A DNA stretch of 64,000 bases from Callorhinus ursinus (taxonomy: Eukaryota > Chordata > Mammalia > Carnivora > Otariidae), in contig NW_020312848.1 of NCBI RefSeq assembly GCF_003265705.1, positions 58,748,801-58,812,800 on the forward strand, written 5' to 3'. The notes beneath the pieces are model-generated. The model had not been told where the DNA came from, searched no databases, and saw nothing but the letters and a program-made list of their open reading frames with translations. Positions 37,230-50,300 of this stretch are shown in pieces. The stretch's first letter is position 1. Every line of letters starts with the position of its first letter. The position numbers and the translations under genes were made by a program.

Positions 37230-37352
37230 TGTAGCATTTGTTTGTTTAACTCTTATACAGCTCATTGTGTACGAGGCTCTGTTCTAAGTACTTCACAAAT
37301 ACTAGCTCATGGCATTCCCAGTATAGCTGTGTGAGGTGGTGTTACTGATTGG
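37230..37352 (-). repeat. MIR/L2-type relic
   Basis: 'CATTGTGTACGAGGCTCTGTTCTAAGTACTTCACAAATACTAGCTCATGGC' follows the MIR reverse order (last-gene 'gctctgttctaagtacttcac'). Decayed on both sides. Confidence 0.6.
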
Positions 37353-37354
37353 TC

Positions 37355-37760
37355 TCCTGCCTTCAGATTCCCTTCGCCCATCTAATCCAATCCCTGATCT
37401 TCCCACTCTCTAGACTAAAATGGTTCAATAACAACCCTCTATATACAAAAATCCAAACTTTTCTATGTTGGCATGCAAGAAAGACTCTTCTTTCTTCCAC
37501 GCACCAGGCATGGGAAGTTCTTTGCCACAAGCAAAATCCTCTCATCCTTGTTTGCCTTCACACATGCTTCCCCTTCTGTCTTTCTCTCTTTAAAGTCTTG
37601 TGCATTTGAAGGATTTCTCCTCTTTCTTCAAATCTTATTTCAATTGTTACTTCTCCTGTGAGTCCTTTCCTGGCTTTCCCAAGAGGAACCACTGGGTATT
37701 TTTTCCCGTATGTTTGCAGAGCATGTGGAATGTTCTTCTGTTATAACACAGAGAGGAAGA
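37355..37760 (+). repeat. L2 LINE relic
   Basis: CT-rich L2 order: 'TTTGCCTTCACACATGCTTCCCCTTCTGTC', 'TTACTTCTCCTGTGAGTCCTTTCCTGGCTTTCCC'. Overlapping frames of 60-86 codons are shadows of this relic. Confidence 0.7.
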
Positions 37761-37764
37761 AGGA

Positions 37765-38477
37765 GGGAGAAAAAGAGAGAGTTCCATTAACAACACACAC
37801 TGTTAATTTTAGGATTAGGAGGAGCTTTAAAATGTGTAAGTAAAGAATGAATGACTTACCAGAAACTAAGTCTCTCATGTTAGGCTAACAATTTAAAAAT
37901 TACATATCTTTTATAATATCAACAAGTAAATTTATAGAACTTGTAATTTTCTTTCCGTTAGTTGCATGGTACCTATTATTTACAGTTTTTAAGGTTAACG
38001 AAGAACAATTTAACTTGATTTATCCTCCATTATGTTTTCCTTTAAAAGAAACATTTTTCTCATCCATGGATAATTAACACCCGTCAACTATTATTTGCAA
38101 AAAGCTCACATCAATTTCTGGCTTAAAACATGTAGAATGATGCATTCAGAGAATTGAGTCTGTTTCTGTGCCTTTATTTATGAGTAAATAAAATTGTGTT
38201 TAAATAATGTGATTAAAGAAATGCTAATGTATATTATAAAATGTTAAAATATATAATGTAGTTTCTGTTCTGTTGGGTTGGTGAGTATCTTAGGCTCATT
38301 GTGTTCTTTCATAGTATGTACAGGTTTGTTTCCCCTCTTTTTTTATTTAGGTTTCTGATAAATAGAGCATAGACTCATGGCACATCCTCTTGTTAGCAAA
38401 ACTGTGCTCTTTGATGACTTCTGCTGACATATCCATACGTCTTGATGGAAGTCTCAGAAGCTGAGTGATATCTTAAT
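37765..38477. other. no gene or recognised repeat
   Basis: AT-rich; nothing assigned. Confidence 0.5.
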
Positions 38478-38493
38478 AAGAATGCATATTTTA

Positions 38494-38666
38494 GGGGTGC
38501 CTGGGTGGCTCAGTCATTGAGCATCTGCCTTGGTTCAGGCCTGGGATCGAGTCCCACATTGGGCTCCCTGCTCCGCGGGAAGCCTGCTTCTCCCTCTCCC
38601 ACTCGCCCTGCTTGTGTTCCCTCTCTCACTGTGTCTCTCTGTGTCAAGTGAATAAAATATTAAAAA
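38494..38666 (+). repeat. Can-SINE with internal deletion
   Basis: Head GGGGTGCCTGGGTGGCTCAG, then a loss of about 15 bases between 'CTGCCTTGGTTCAGG' and 'CCTGGGATCGAGTCCC', so the A and B boxes are closer than in the other copies. Tail AATAAAATATTAAAAAAAG. A perfect 16-bp duplication, AAGAATGCATATTTTA, flanks it at 38478-38493 and 38667-38682. Confidence 0.96.
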
Positions 38667-38899
38667 AAGAATGCATATTTTAAAGATCTTTTTGAAGGAT
38701 TTTGTAGAAAATTATTCAAGTGCCCTTTGTTATAAGAAAAAATCAGAGAAAACAATATGAATATTTTAAATATTTGCCAGACTTTTCCATTACAGTGATA
38801 CTAAGGATTTTAATTATAGAGACAATTGGGATAGAATGTGACATTTTAATTTGAGGAAGACTCAAGAATGAGCCCAAAGTTTCTAAACTGCCTCCTATT

Positions 38900-39128
38900 G
38901 GTAATAGCAATGACTAATATTTATTGGGCACCTACAGTATGACAGTAACTATCCTAAATGGACTATCTCCTTATAGTCTTAGAACACTAAGCTACAGGTA
39001 ATGCTTTTACGCACATTTTTCAGATGAGTAAGCTATGCAGAATTGTAAAGTACTTGCTACGTTCATGCAGCTAGAAAATGATTGGAGAGAAGATACTTGA
39101 TTCAGCTGTGGGCATTCAAAATTTAAAT
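38900..39128 (-). repeat. MIR relic
   Basis: Reverse MIR: 'ACTAATATTTATTGGGCACCTACAGTATGACAG', 'CATTTTTCAGATGAGTAAGCTATGCAGAATTGTAAAGTACTTGC', 'CATGCAGCTAGAAAATG'. Diverged but ordered. Confidence 0.78.
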
Positions 39129-39129
39129 T

Positions 39130-41285
39130 CCTGGCTATGGCAACAAACATCCACACGTGCATCCTCAAAAAATTACTTAAACTCTTAATTTCTCCCGGTG
39201 TTGTTCCCTGCCTAACTCATTCAGTGATAGTTCTTGCGTAATTTTTAATGGATGAGCATGAAGAAGCATTATGATTGTTGGAATTATAGAAAATAAAATG
39301 AATAGAAATTGATAATAGTAAGGATAATAACCACAGAATAAAGTTAAGGAAATGGATGTATGAATGGATAGATGGGTAGATGAATGAGTCTCACTAATTA
39401 TTTTAGGAGGATCAGAAAGGAGTTCTTTTATTTTTTTTCAAGTATGATTAGATCCTTCCCAACATTTTTCACAGATCTTAGGCTTTCAGCTCTGACAGTA
39501 TACCTGGTCTAGAAGCACCTAATGTGACACAGGGTTTAAAGACATTCTGAGGGCCTTTCCTTGGCCAAAAATTGAAAAAGGAAATTTATTTATGATAGTT
39601 TGTTGATCCATTTGGAGCTTTATTAACCAGTTCTGCACCCATATGGCCAAAAACTGTCTGCTTACTTATATACTTCCACTTTTCTTTGTGATCTCATGAA
39701 AATTTCACTAGGCATATTCTTTGTCTGGTTCAGCAGAAGGTTGGATTGAAGGATACATAGAGATGCTTGTGGGATAGAAATTTAGTTTCTATTACTTCTA
39801 ACTAGGAAAATTATCTTAAGCAAATGCACTGAAAAAGACAGTTGTTCATGCTATTATCCTAACAGATACAGTATTTCTGTTGTATATATGTATAAATTTA
39901 TACATGAAAATTAAATAGATGGTGGGCAGCTTGTTTCATTATGAAGGTGAGGACTTGGGGGAATGGAAAGCATTTGTTGTTAAATGTTCTCTTGTGAAAA
40001 GAAATGATATTACTAAAAGTTTAAAAGTACATTATAATCATATTAAATATAGAAAGCATAGCTCTAGTTGGTTTAACTGAAACCACATTTTCTGTCCCTT
40101 CTGTTTTTCCTTTCAGTAGTAATTACAAGATGTGGATGGCAAAGATAGGAAGACTTCTTGAGGTGGTGACAGTGGGATCTTTGTTAAATGCCATCGCATG
40201 CCTTGTTGGTGGCTCCCAAATTGCTTCTAGGTCTGCCCTTGCTGGTGGAATGCCTAAGCTTTGTTGTTTTTTTAGAAACTCTGTGCAAGGGGTCTACAGG
40301 GAATTTTTTGTAAATTGAAAAAGCAGTGTCCTTCTTTGGAAACATGCAATATTTTTAGAATCCTCTGATATTATACTGTAAGGCATAAGCCAACAGTTTA
40401 CACATCCCTGTCCAGGAAGCTGAAAAAGAAAGTAACTCTGGGAATTTAAACCTCTATTTTCAGCCTCCATTAGGACGCTTCTATATCTTCTGTATAAATA
40501 CAAAAAAGTGCAGTCTGATCTTTTGCTCACTTCAAAAAGACCCCTATACTAGGGTTAAAAAAAATGCAGGTGGGAAGAGAACTATTCAGATTGAGTGAAC
40601 TTCTTATTTTTTAAAATTACTTTTGTGAAAGCAGATTGTGGATAATGTGGGACATACATGTATTTATTTTCCAAATGCATTTGTTTTGTTATTTGATTGT
40701 TTAAGGTCAAACAAGAGAAAGACCATATGGACTTCTTTTTCTCTAACTCTTGGTTTAAGAGGCCCATTAGTAAAATGGATAATTTATAGGCAATATGGAG
40801 GGATAAATGCATACATCAAATTAGTACTTACTAATTCTTTGGCATTTCATATGTTTTATTCTGATTATCCCTCAGTACCATAAAGAAGAAATTAGAAATC
40901 CCATTTTATGCATAGGGAAACAGACTTTAGAGGCTTGACTGGTCATTCATCCAACTAATATGTGTCAGGGCTGGCATAAGCAATGTACCTATAAACAACA
41001 TAAAGAATGTGTGAATATTTACAAATTTGTTGCCTGTATATATTACAATGCAAACCAGTACATAATTATAGCCAATCACCAAGATATATGTTACATGACT
41101 TGAAATTCATAATAATCTTTACATAGAATACAAGCAGGAAATCTACATTAAATATACAAAATAATGAAATATTATAAAATGTCGACTGTGTTAAAATTGC
41201 ATCTGCCCATTAGCTACATTGGAAGATTAAGTCATAGAGCTTTTTCTTTGCTGAAGAAAATTATCACCACTGAGACTTTTAATGG
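39130..41285. other. no gene or recognised repeat
   Basis: Frames of 62-81 codons without motif. Repeat-poor for this window. A short GGATGRATG-type run lies at about 39355-39385. Confidence 0.5.
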
Positions 41286-41286
41286 A

Positions 41287-41318
<32 letters not shown>

Positions 41319-41325
41319 ACACAAA
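41286..41325. repeat. (CA)n microsatellite
   Basis: About 13 pure CA units then interrupted CA/ATACA. The 66-codon frame over it encodes a Thr-His run and is rejected. Confidence 0.93.
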
Positions 41326-44300
41326 TACACATGTACAAATACACATAATCTGTGGAGAATATGAAAAGTACAATTACTGAAAGATATATTGAAGTAAATT
41401 ATCAATTTACCAAATGATTAAAGCTTAGTCCAAAGTAAATTGCTTTGTGAAGGGGAAAGAAGAGCATCTATTAATATGATCTATTTCAGATCGAGGCAAG
41501 CTTGAAAGAATTGAATGTTGCTCAGCATTTCATTAGGCCTTCTGCTGCTTCCTGTCATCCCCACGACCACCACACATAAGCTTGATTCCACTCACAGAAT
41601 CATTTGAGCAGACCCAGAATGTTCTGTATAAATTGTTGCATTCATAGGAAACAGTGTTTGAGTTAACACTGATCATACTTTAATCTGAAAAGTCCTATTG
41701 ACATATAGTATCAGATGCTGCTCAGAGTCTCTAGGAATTTCAGCCTTTCCAGGTTACTTTAGGGTGATACAACAAAACCAGAAACACTGGAAACCTGTGG
41801 TACTTGAGTTTTCTGCAATGAAGTGGAAGACTCAGAAGCAGAATGATAGACCTGAAATTGTCTCCTCCTCTAATGAATCTCAGCATCAATTCCTTTTCTA
41901 GACGTAGAACATCACATATTTCATGTCAATTAAATATTTGTCATCCTGGTGCTACTCTTACGGAATAGTCCCTGAAGCCTTCACAATGTAAGAGTCACTC
42001 TGGTTCTGATAATGTTCCCTAAGATCCCCATGTTGAAAATTTCATGGTCCTAAACCTCTGTTGCAAATGTAAGGAAAGTCATGCAGTACATCAAATGCCT
42101 TGTGGTTTTTCTGTGAGCACTGTTTTTTGTTTCTTTTTCTTTCCTAATACTTAATAATTTTAAGTGTTAGTGACTTAGTGATTAGCTTCAACTTGGGAGT
42201 AAGCAGGTAACTAAAATCCAAGGATGGTATACATTTTAGAGTGCACGGATCTTTAAATTAAAGGAAAATGTATGCAATAAACCATGGGCCTTTGGCATCT
42301 CATAGATGTTTAGTTTATATTGAACCAGTGGCTTTTGTATATGTGTTATATATTTTTTACACATATTGTATTTAACTCTAGAAGAAGTATTTCTAGTCGT
42401 GAAGATCCAATAATAAGATATAATTTTAATATTTTAAATGGCAGTGACTATATTTAGCATAATATTTATAATTCCCCTTTTCCCTTATGTGTTCATGTAA
42501 ATTACCTTGTTAGGTATATTATTAAGTAAAATTTAAAATTATACCTATATTCACCTTAAAAATTAGATAACTGCTGCCTTGTTAGGTATTTTAGGTAAAA
42601 GACAAATTTAAACTAAAATATTTTGGGTAAATTTCCAAGTTAAATGATCTCATCAGTGAATGACTAAAAATTATATTTCAATAGTTATTCAATGAATGAA
42701 TGAATAAAACCTCAACTTTCTTTCAAGATAATAATTCTTAGGTTTTATTACCATAAGTAACATGTGAACTGTGTAACACCCCACAATTTGGGAGGTATAG
42801 CAATAGGTTTATAATCTATGTGATGTAGTATGCAACTGGAAAACAAATGGATTTATCAATCAAAACTAATTTTTTACTCTTCAGACTCTCTAGGAATTAT
42901 TACATCTTATTTAAGTTTTTCAGTGGCATTTATAACCACCAATAGCCTATTCTAATTTGTAGCTGACTGAGAAATAGCAAATATTGGTGAAGAGTTATAG
43001 TTAAAATAACCTCATTTTATTGGGATCCCTGTGATCCATGAATTTCATGATACTCTCTCCCTAATTAATTGGGAGAAAAAGATTTTCAGAATTGTACCTT
43101 AGATACCTTTGTTTGGGCTTTCATATCTCAGAAAAACGAATATGGTGATAGATAATGTTGATACATATTCTTAGATAAAACTCCTTTCCCTAAAAGTAAA
43201 AACCAAACCACTAGAAGAAAGAGAAGTCATCAGGACAACTACAGTTTTATAAATGAAACACAAGATAATTTTACTTTCTCTTGATGCTACATCATTGTAC
43301 TTCGTTACAGTGGCAACAATTTTGATCTATTTTTGGCTTTTGATGTTATAAGAAGTAGTTTCAATGGTATTGCAAAAAGTGAGACAGAGCTCAAGACATT
43401 GTTACTTTACTATTTGGACAGAACTACCTAGCAATTCATTACTGAGAAGTGAGCATAGCAAAGATGAACTTTTGATCGCTCATAGTTGGAGAAAATGAAC
43501 TATGTGAATTAACATCATGCTTAAAAATTTTATATAGGTGTGGGGGGTGGAGAGGTCTGTGGGTGTGTGTGTTTTCCCCTAGGGGAACTCTAGCAGTAGT
43601 GTTTGCTAGTCAGTAGAATTCTGGAGGGATGACAGCTTAGCAAATGTTGGGATTTTACCATATTTAGCGTGGATTTTGACAGCTTTCCTCAACATATTGC
43701 GAATTAGGATGGGTTCAACAAGACCTGGAAAATTAGTAAGATTTAGGACTGCCAAATCAATAGTAATGGGCTGAAGAAAGTAACTAGAGGAGTCATCAGA
43801 CTACTTGGTAAAGAGTCAAGAAAGTGCATTAGGGTGTGAACAGATCTCAGCAGCAGGAAGACTTCCTAACAAAGTATTGATCAGAAAAGAAGGTGTGGCA
43901 CTCACCCAGTTCTGAGCAGGTTCATCACAGGAAATGGGGCAGACCACTAGAACTGTCCAGAATTTTGACCGACCCCTACTTGAATCCTCTCAGGCTAGTA
44001 GTCTTTTACTTCTTCATGCATGATACATGTGTGCTTAATGACATGAACCTATCCAATTTTTCTAATCAACTACTCTCTGGTTTATTTTTCTTAAGCACTT
44101 TCACCTAGCTTCTATGAACAATAATGCTATATTAGCTTTCTTAAATGCAAAGAAACCTAGCAGATAATACACAGCCTTACTGATATTTTTGTGTCACTTC
44201 TTCCATTGCTGCCACAGTTATAGTTGGTGAATCAGGCTGTCCTATCAATTGGTCAGGATCACCCTAAGAAATTTACCCAATGCAATTGATGAAAATTGAA

Positions 44301-45230
44301 TATGATTAAATCATTAGGTAACATTGCCAAAGTGGAGTTTTTGTAGGTGTATCAAAATTCCAGACATCTGAAAGGAGTAGGCACATCTTGAATCACAAAG
44401 AAGGAAAGAATTTTTAAAATATGCATAAATAATATCAACAATCAGTTTATCTAATTCCAGGGGGGACATGTTAGAAATATTATTTGTGTATTCCAAAAAT
44501 TTAAATATATCCATAGTTGTAAAGTCATAATACATTATTGAAGTAAACTAAAAGTATCTCCAGTTTGAGAAATTTAAAAGATAAAACCATATTTTTTTTT
44601 CATCTGCCTTAATGTGTCTCACAAGGGATGGAAATCCAGGTGCTTCTAGTTTCCATACCACTTTTCTTTGCACCTATTAAAATTCCAATTTTGCTTTGAG
44701 AGAAAGAAAAATGATTCCTCTTTTAGGATTATTTAGCTAGCTATGTGATGCAGAGGCAATTTTCAGATTTGCATTCTTATCACTGCTTCTGTAAGCTCAA
44801 TTATTTTAACAAGGTCTTTCCAATTTCCCCTAATGTTTTTCATAACTACCTCGAGCTTACGTTTAAATCAAAACTCATTTTTGAAATAACTTATTTCTCC
44901 TAGACTTTTGAAGCTTTCAACATTGCACTTGTATGGAGTTCCTCCTGTTTCTACATATTGACGTTTGGAGCAAAGATTTTCTTTTTCTTCCAATGGGCTT
45001 ATTAAGCTACAGCCAAGTCATTAATATAACTTTTAGAGTTATATTCAACAGGATATTTTTAAATCATTTGACATATTGGCTACTTACTGTGGTTACAAAC
45101 CAAACATTAAGACGGTAAAGTTTCCGTGATACAAGAAAAGTAATTTCTAGAGATCAGCTTTACAACGTAGTGCCTAAGGTTAACAATGTAAAATTTTGTT
45201 AAGATGGGAGCTCTCATGTTGTGTTCCTAC
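41326..45230. other. repeat-poor, no gene recognised
   Basis: Nearly 4 kb with no SINE and no family I recognise. The longest frames are 67-73 codons without motif. A GTGTGGGGGGTGG / TGTGGGTGTGTGTG patch lies near 43538-43573. Very old repeats may be hidden. Confidence 0.5.
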
Positions 45231-45253
45231 AAAAAAAAAAAAAAAAAAAAAAA
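45231..45253. repeat. (A)23 homopolymer
   Basis: Twenty-three A. No SINE body and no AATAAA lie directly upstream; the preceding text may be the 3' end of a decayed retrotransposon. Length is likely variable. Confidence 0.92.
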
Positions 45254-46149
45254 GCCTAAAGGTAAAGCTTTTCATTTGACAAAGAAATGGTATGTAATTT
45301 TTTATTGGACTGAATTATTGTACTTGGTGTTCAGGATTTTTAAACTCAGATTATGACATAGTAATTGTAGGTAATTTTGACATATTATGTAATATGTCAT
45401 TCATATATTCAATGCTTTATTGAACAGAAATGTATCTCAAACTTCTTTAAGAAACTACTAGGAATACTTTATATCAATCTGTTTTATGCTGGATGGCAAA
45501 TGTTCTCAGAAAAATAAAACCATCAAAACATGGCATCAAGTCCCCTAAATGATACATTAACTTTAAATTAGATAATTATATATTAATATTTCATTAGCTT
45601 TTAAGATATTTCAACTACAATGTATATGTATCATACCTAACACTTAGCAAGTTTGTGTCCTTTCTTATAATTACTTTCTTCTCCCAAAAAGCTATGCTGT
45701 GCTTTCTGAATTCAGCTGAGCATAGTGTGAATTATGCATCTTTTACTGAGAACATCTCACTCTAATTAAAAATACCCATGTTGGTCCTAATATGAGTTAC
45801 AAGTTACAAGTTACCAAAGATTTAAAGAAAGGTTTAGTGAGACAGATTGGCTTTCATTCTTAAACTTCATCCCAGTTTGATTTGTGTGAATCTGTGATTT
45901 GGCTGAGATTACAATACATGGCTTCAGAAATTAAATTGTCTTTGGAGATTACTGCTACTGTGCATATGTAATTAAGTATACTCATTATTGTCTATAAAAC
46001 TGTAAAAACCTGCAGTTTTATGGGAAGAATATAAGCCCAATGATTTCAAATCAATCAGTTGCAGAGAGTTCTGAGATGTTCCAACCATTAGTTTTGTGGA
46101 AAACCTTAAGAAACACAATATTCCTGCAGTCAGCCTAGATGTATAAAGT
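45254..46149. other. no gene or recognised repeat
   Basis: AT-rich; nothing assigned. Confidence 0.5.
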
Positions 46150-46375
46150 AGTAAAAGCTATGCCATATTAATTAAACAAGCATTCATTAAGCACCTGCTG
46201 TGTATTTGCCACTGTGTACTCTAAGGTGTAAGAGAGTTATGGGACGTTATATTTGGAAGGAACTTTAGAGAAAGTCTTGGTCCAATTTTCCTACTTTATT
46301 GTTGAGACCTAGAAAATACGAATGATTTAAGTTCTCACCTCTAAAATTAGCATCAGTACTCGAATTAGAACATAC
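46150..46375 (-). repeat. MIR-group relics
   Basis: A 'CATTCATTAAGCACCTGCTGTGTATTTGCCACTGTG' piece followed by 'TTGGAAGGAACTTTAGAGAAAGTCTTGGTCCAATTTTCCTACTTTATTG' text like the copy at 29290-29510. May be two adjacent relics. Confidence 0.55.
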
Positions 46376-48141
46376 AAGAAAAAACACAATTAAAACAAGG
46401 GAACCTAGGAGCTCAGAGTGTGTGTTGCGTTGCCTAAAGATAGGAAAGTGTAACTGTTCAAATTACACAGTGATGCCATAGGAAGGTAAGTCAAGGAATG
46501 ATTAAATGTAAAATCTGATCTTATTGTTACATCTAGATCATAGTCCTCTTCTTTTTCAGAAATAGTATCAATCACTTTTGCTGATTCCATATGAAAGATG
46601 AATTCTCTGTTGATTAAGGTTATTCATAATGACAGAAACATGTGCTGAATTAATTAATACTTTTATAAATACTCTACATTCAATTATAGCATCAGCACAA
46701 CTCTTACTTGTGTATGCAACATATCTGTTTGCTCTAATGGTAATGCTTACTCAACTCATACAGCTTTGGAAATCCCTTGAAATAACTCCCTGGTGATCTA
46801 AATCCATAGTTTGGGAACCAAACAAAAGCTCATGAGAAAGTTCTTCCTTCAGTGGCATATGCAACATTTTTGAAGACTTGAAGACTCTCTTCTAGGCCTC
46901 ATGTCATGAAGAACAAGGAAACATGTTTTGTCAGTCTAAACAAATACAATTCATGAGAATGCTAGCATACCAGATTCAAAAGATGGCTTTCAACAAATTT
47001 GTATTGCTCTTTGAGACAATACCATAAACGTTTATAAACAAAGCAACAGAGAATCATTAATATATCTCATAGCAATCTAGAAATTAAGCAGACTAACCCT
47101 ATGTCAGCATAGGGTTGATTTCAAATTTTGTAAATATTATTTGCATGTTAAATTATTCACCTGTAATTTAAGACAATTTTATGCTATTGTTATCATCAGT
47201 GTTCAAAAGATTAGCATAGTTTGCCTTTCACCTACTATTTTTCACCCTCTCCTTCCTATAGCATTACTGCATGGAAGCATTAGATCATTTAGCCTTATAT
47301 TTTCTGAGCTGTGGTTCCCTTCCATTAGCTTCATTATTAGAGAAGATTCTAATACCTTTCTTCCTGAATGAACCCTAAGTTTGCTATTCGTTTTTTTCCC
47401 CTTATTTCTTACAGGGCTCTAAATATAACTTCAGGCATTCCTCCAAAATTGCCATGAAGTAACAAGGGAGTAGCTCTAGAGCTATTTTTATTTTTAAAGG
47501 ATAAATTGTAGAAATAGTAATACACTGTACCAAATTACACTTTTCTTAAACAAAAATCTAAGCCAAAAATAGGACACAAAACTTCCCTGTTCTATTCCAT
47601 ATATTTCATATATTACAATAGACTTTCTTATTAACATCAGGCATACATTCTGGGCTTTTAAATTTCTTCATAAGGTAGATAAGCTTATCAAAATATTAGC
47701 TATGAAATAGAAGGAAAATGGAATATAGAAGCAAATTCTTTCTCACTTCTAATGGTAGGTCACAATAAATAGTACTATAGTTAATTCACCTAAAATGTGC
47801 CATGTTTTTATATCTCCTCCTGCATTAAGATATTGAGAAGGAAAAATTGTGTCCAAATCATTTTGGAATCATTTAAAAATATCCTTTTGATAATTATATT
47901 GTCAAGTCAATATTTTACATATTTCAAGAAACTAGAGATAAGATTTAATATAATTATATCTCTATTCTGTGAAGTCTTACTATAGAAACATTTTTGCTCT
48001 CCATTTAATGGAGTGGAAGTCATATAATCAATATTACACTTCATGTTTCTATCTAAATATGCTAATTATATCATACTATGTTTTAAGCCAGAAATATTTT
48101 CTTAGCATACAGATATTAGTTGGTTAGCATTTAAAAGGTCC
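46376..48141. other. no gene or recognised repeat
   Basis: Frames of 61-76 codons without motif; nothing assigned. Confidence 0.5.
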
Positions 48142-49016
48142 TGTCACCCACCAACACCAAAGTGTGGAGAGGGGGGATTTCGCCACACATACAACAAGAA
48201 ATGCCCCAGACCAACTAGGTGTCCTACAAGTCAACTGGATTTTGACACTGTCCACAGGTTAAGGACTCACCACCTGCACCCTCCACCACAACCCCCCTCA
48301 CCCCTGCCACTTTAGATGTCAGTTTCAGGCTTAGGTTGTCACCTGCAATTCTGACTGACTGGCTAGAAATCAGAGGTTTCCATGATCGCCTCTTAGGTTT
48401 GGCTGACTTGCTAGAGAGGCTCACAGAACTTAGAGAAACATTTTACTTACTAGATCATTGGTTTATTATAAAAGTATACAACTCATGAACAGAGAGGTGG
48501 AAGAAATGCATAGGGTGAGGTCTGTGGAAAGGACACAGGACAGCCATGCCCTCTCCAGGCATGCCACTCCCCCCCATATCTCCATGTGTTCACCAACCCA
48601 GAAGCTCTCTGAGCCCGTTCCTTTTGTTTTGTTTTGTTTTGTTTTTTGTTTTGTTTTATGAAGGCTTCAATATAAAGGAATGATTTACTAAATCATTGCC
48701 CCACTGGTGGTTGAACTCAATCTCCAGCCCCTCTCCCCTCCCTGGAGGTCAAGGGTGGGGAGTGGGGTGGAATTGAATGTTTCAATCCTCTAATCACATG
48801 GTCAATTCTCCTTGCAACCAGGCTCAATCCTTGGTTGCTTTCCAAAAGTCACCTCATTAACATAGCAAAAAATAACTTTATTATTCTCAACACTTAGGTA
48901 ATTCCTAGGGTTTTGGGGAGTGGTGAGCCAGGAACCATGGACAAAGACCAAATATATATGAGAAATATATTTTGGTCATCTCAGTGACCAAATATACATT
49001 TTTCTTATAAATCACA
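48142..49016 (-). mobile_element. LTR-like element (solo), family unassigned
   Basis: About 875 bp that I recognise as an old retroviral-type LTR in reverse: the minus strand starts TGTG and ends CA, and has an AATAAA within 'TTATAATAAACC' (plus-strand 48459-48475). Characteristic plus-strand text includes 'AACCCAGAAGCTCTCTGAGCCC', 'CAGCCCCTCTCCCCTCCCTGGAGGTCAAGG' and 'TTTCCAAAAGTCACCTCATTAAC'. No internal viral coding sequence follows, so it reads as a solo LTR. I see no matching short target duplication at my borders. An expanded TTTTG run at 48621-48658 sits inside. Frames of 66-67 codons are shadows. Confidence 0.72.
48621..48658. repeat. (TTTTG)n microsatellite in the LTR-like element
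   Basis: Five or more TTTTG units with one longer T run, placed where related copies have only a short T/G stretch. Confidence 0.9.
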
Positions 49017-49184
49017 GCATTAAATATTAAAGTACATGTGTTAGTTTAGGTTATGCAAATACAGAAGTAAGAAAATCCCGTTTTAAATTAACAAGAAATA
49101 TACTGAAATTAAAAATCCTTGAGTCAATCAGTCTGTCTGAGTGATTCTGTCCTACTTTGAGCTCCTTTGTCAGTTGGTACCACT

Positions 49185-50005
49185 TAAATGATAATAAACA
49201 ATGAGTAATTTTAGAATTGAATATGTTCCAGGAACTAGAGATAGACACAACTTGAGTAGGTGACTGACATCTAACAGTAAGAAGTGTAATAATGAATTAC
49301 ATAGTGTTACAGGGGTGTTACAAAGGAAAGAGTGATCATATCTGCAGGGGGGAATTAAGGAAACATTCACAAAAGAAAGGTCACTTTAGTATGGTCTGAT
49401 AGAATGAATATGGCACTGCCCAGTGTTCAAGATTGGAGAGTATCCAAGGACTAACAGATGCAAAACCTGTAAATATGAGAATTTGGTATGTCTTCGTGGT
49501 TCCGTGTGTGTGTGCGAAGCTTATCTATCATGCAACCAGCGCAAAGCCACATGGGCAGCAAATTAGGGAAATACCTCTTGTTCTACAAAAGGACTTATAC
49601 TTTATCCTGTCAAAGACAGGGACTGGCTAAAGAATTTCAAATCAAGAAGTAACAATGTGGCTGTGCTTTGAAAAATTGAAGTGGTTTGAAATTGAAAGCA
49701 GAAAAGCCAATTAAGAGTCTATTGTAATGGCTTAAAAGGAAGAAAATGAGAAGGAAGATGTAGTAAAGGAGAAAGACACCACTTTTAGAAAATAGAAGTG
49801 AAGGGATAGAGTGACTGACAGAAAATGCGAGTTGGTGGGAGGAGGGTGATCGCTCTCTCTAACCTGGTTGATAGATTCAGAGTAGGACGAGACAAAGAAT
49901 GCAAGAACAGTAGTTTTGTTGAAGAAGAGGAGTTCATTTTTGAATATATTAAGGCTAAAGTATCTGTAGAGATGTTTGGAACCTACAACAAAGTACTTTA
50001 TGACT
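49185..50005 (-). repeat. L2 LINE relic
   Basis: Reverse L2 order: 'GGAACTAGAGATAGACACAAC', 'CCAATTAAGAGTCTATTGTAATGG', 'GAAGAGGAGTTCATTTTTGAATATATTAAGG', 'GTAGAGATGTTTGG'. Frames of 60-66 codons along it are shadows. Confidence 0.65.
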
Positions 50006-50129
50006 GAATGTAGGATTCTTCAGTGTGCCTATGTGGCTATGCTTGGAATCCGTGTCCAAAATGCATTGTTTGAGAGTACTCAGTCCATGATACCTTCCTA
50101 GCTTTCAGTGCTATCCTTTCCATTCACAT

Positions 50130-50300
50130 ATTCATGTGTTCATTAATAAATTCATTCAACAGATATTTGTAGATTTTGCTAGGTAGGCACATGAATGCAT
50201 CATTAAAGACCACAGTCCAGCCTTCCACTATTTTAATTTAGCAGGGAATACTTTAGAAGTAAACTAACAGAGTATTGTGTGGTAAGCGCAGATTGACTGC
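50130..50300 (-). repeat. L2 LINE relic
   Basis: 'CATTAATAAATTCATTCAACAGATATTTGTAG' then 'TAGGCACATGAATGCATC' and 'AGTATTGTGTGGTAAGCGC' follow reverse L2. Confidence 0.6.

Noticed and set aside
41286..41325. frame with a Thr-His repeat
   Set aside because: Direct product of a CA microsatellite.
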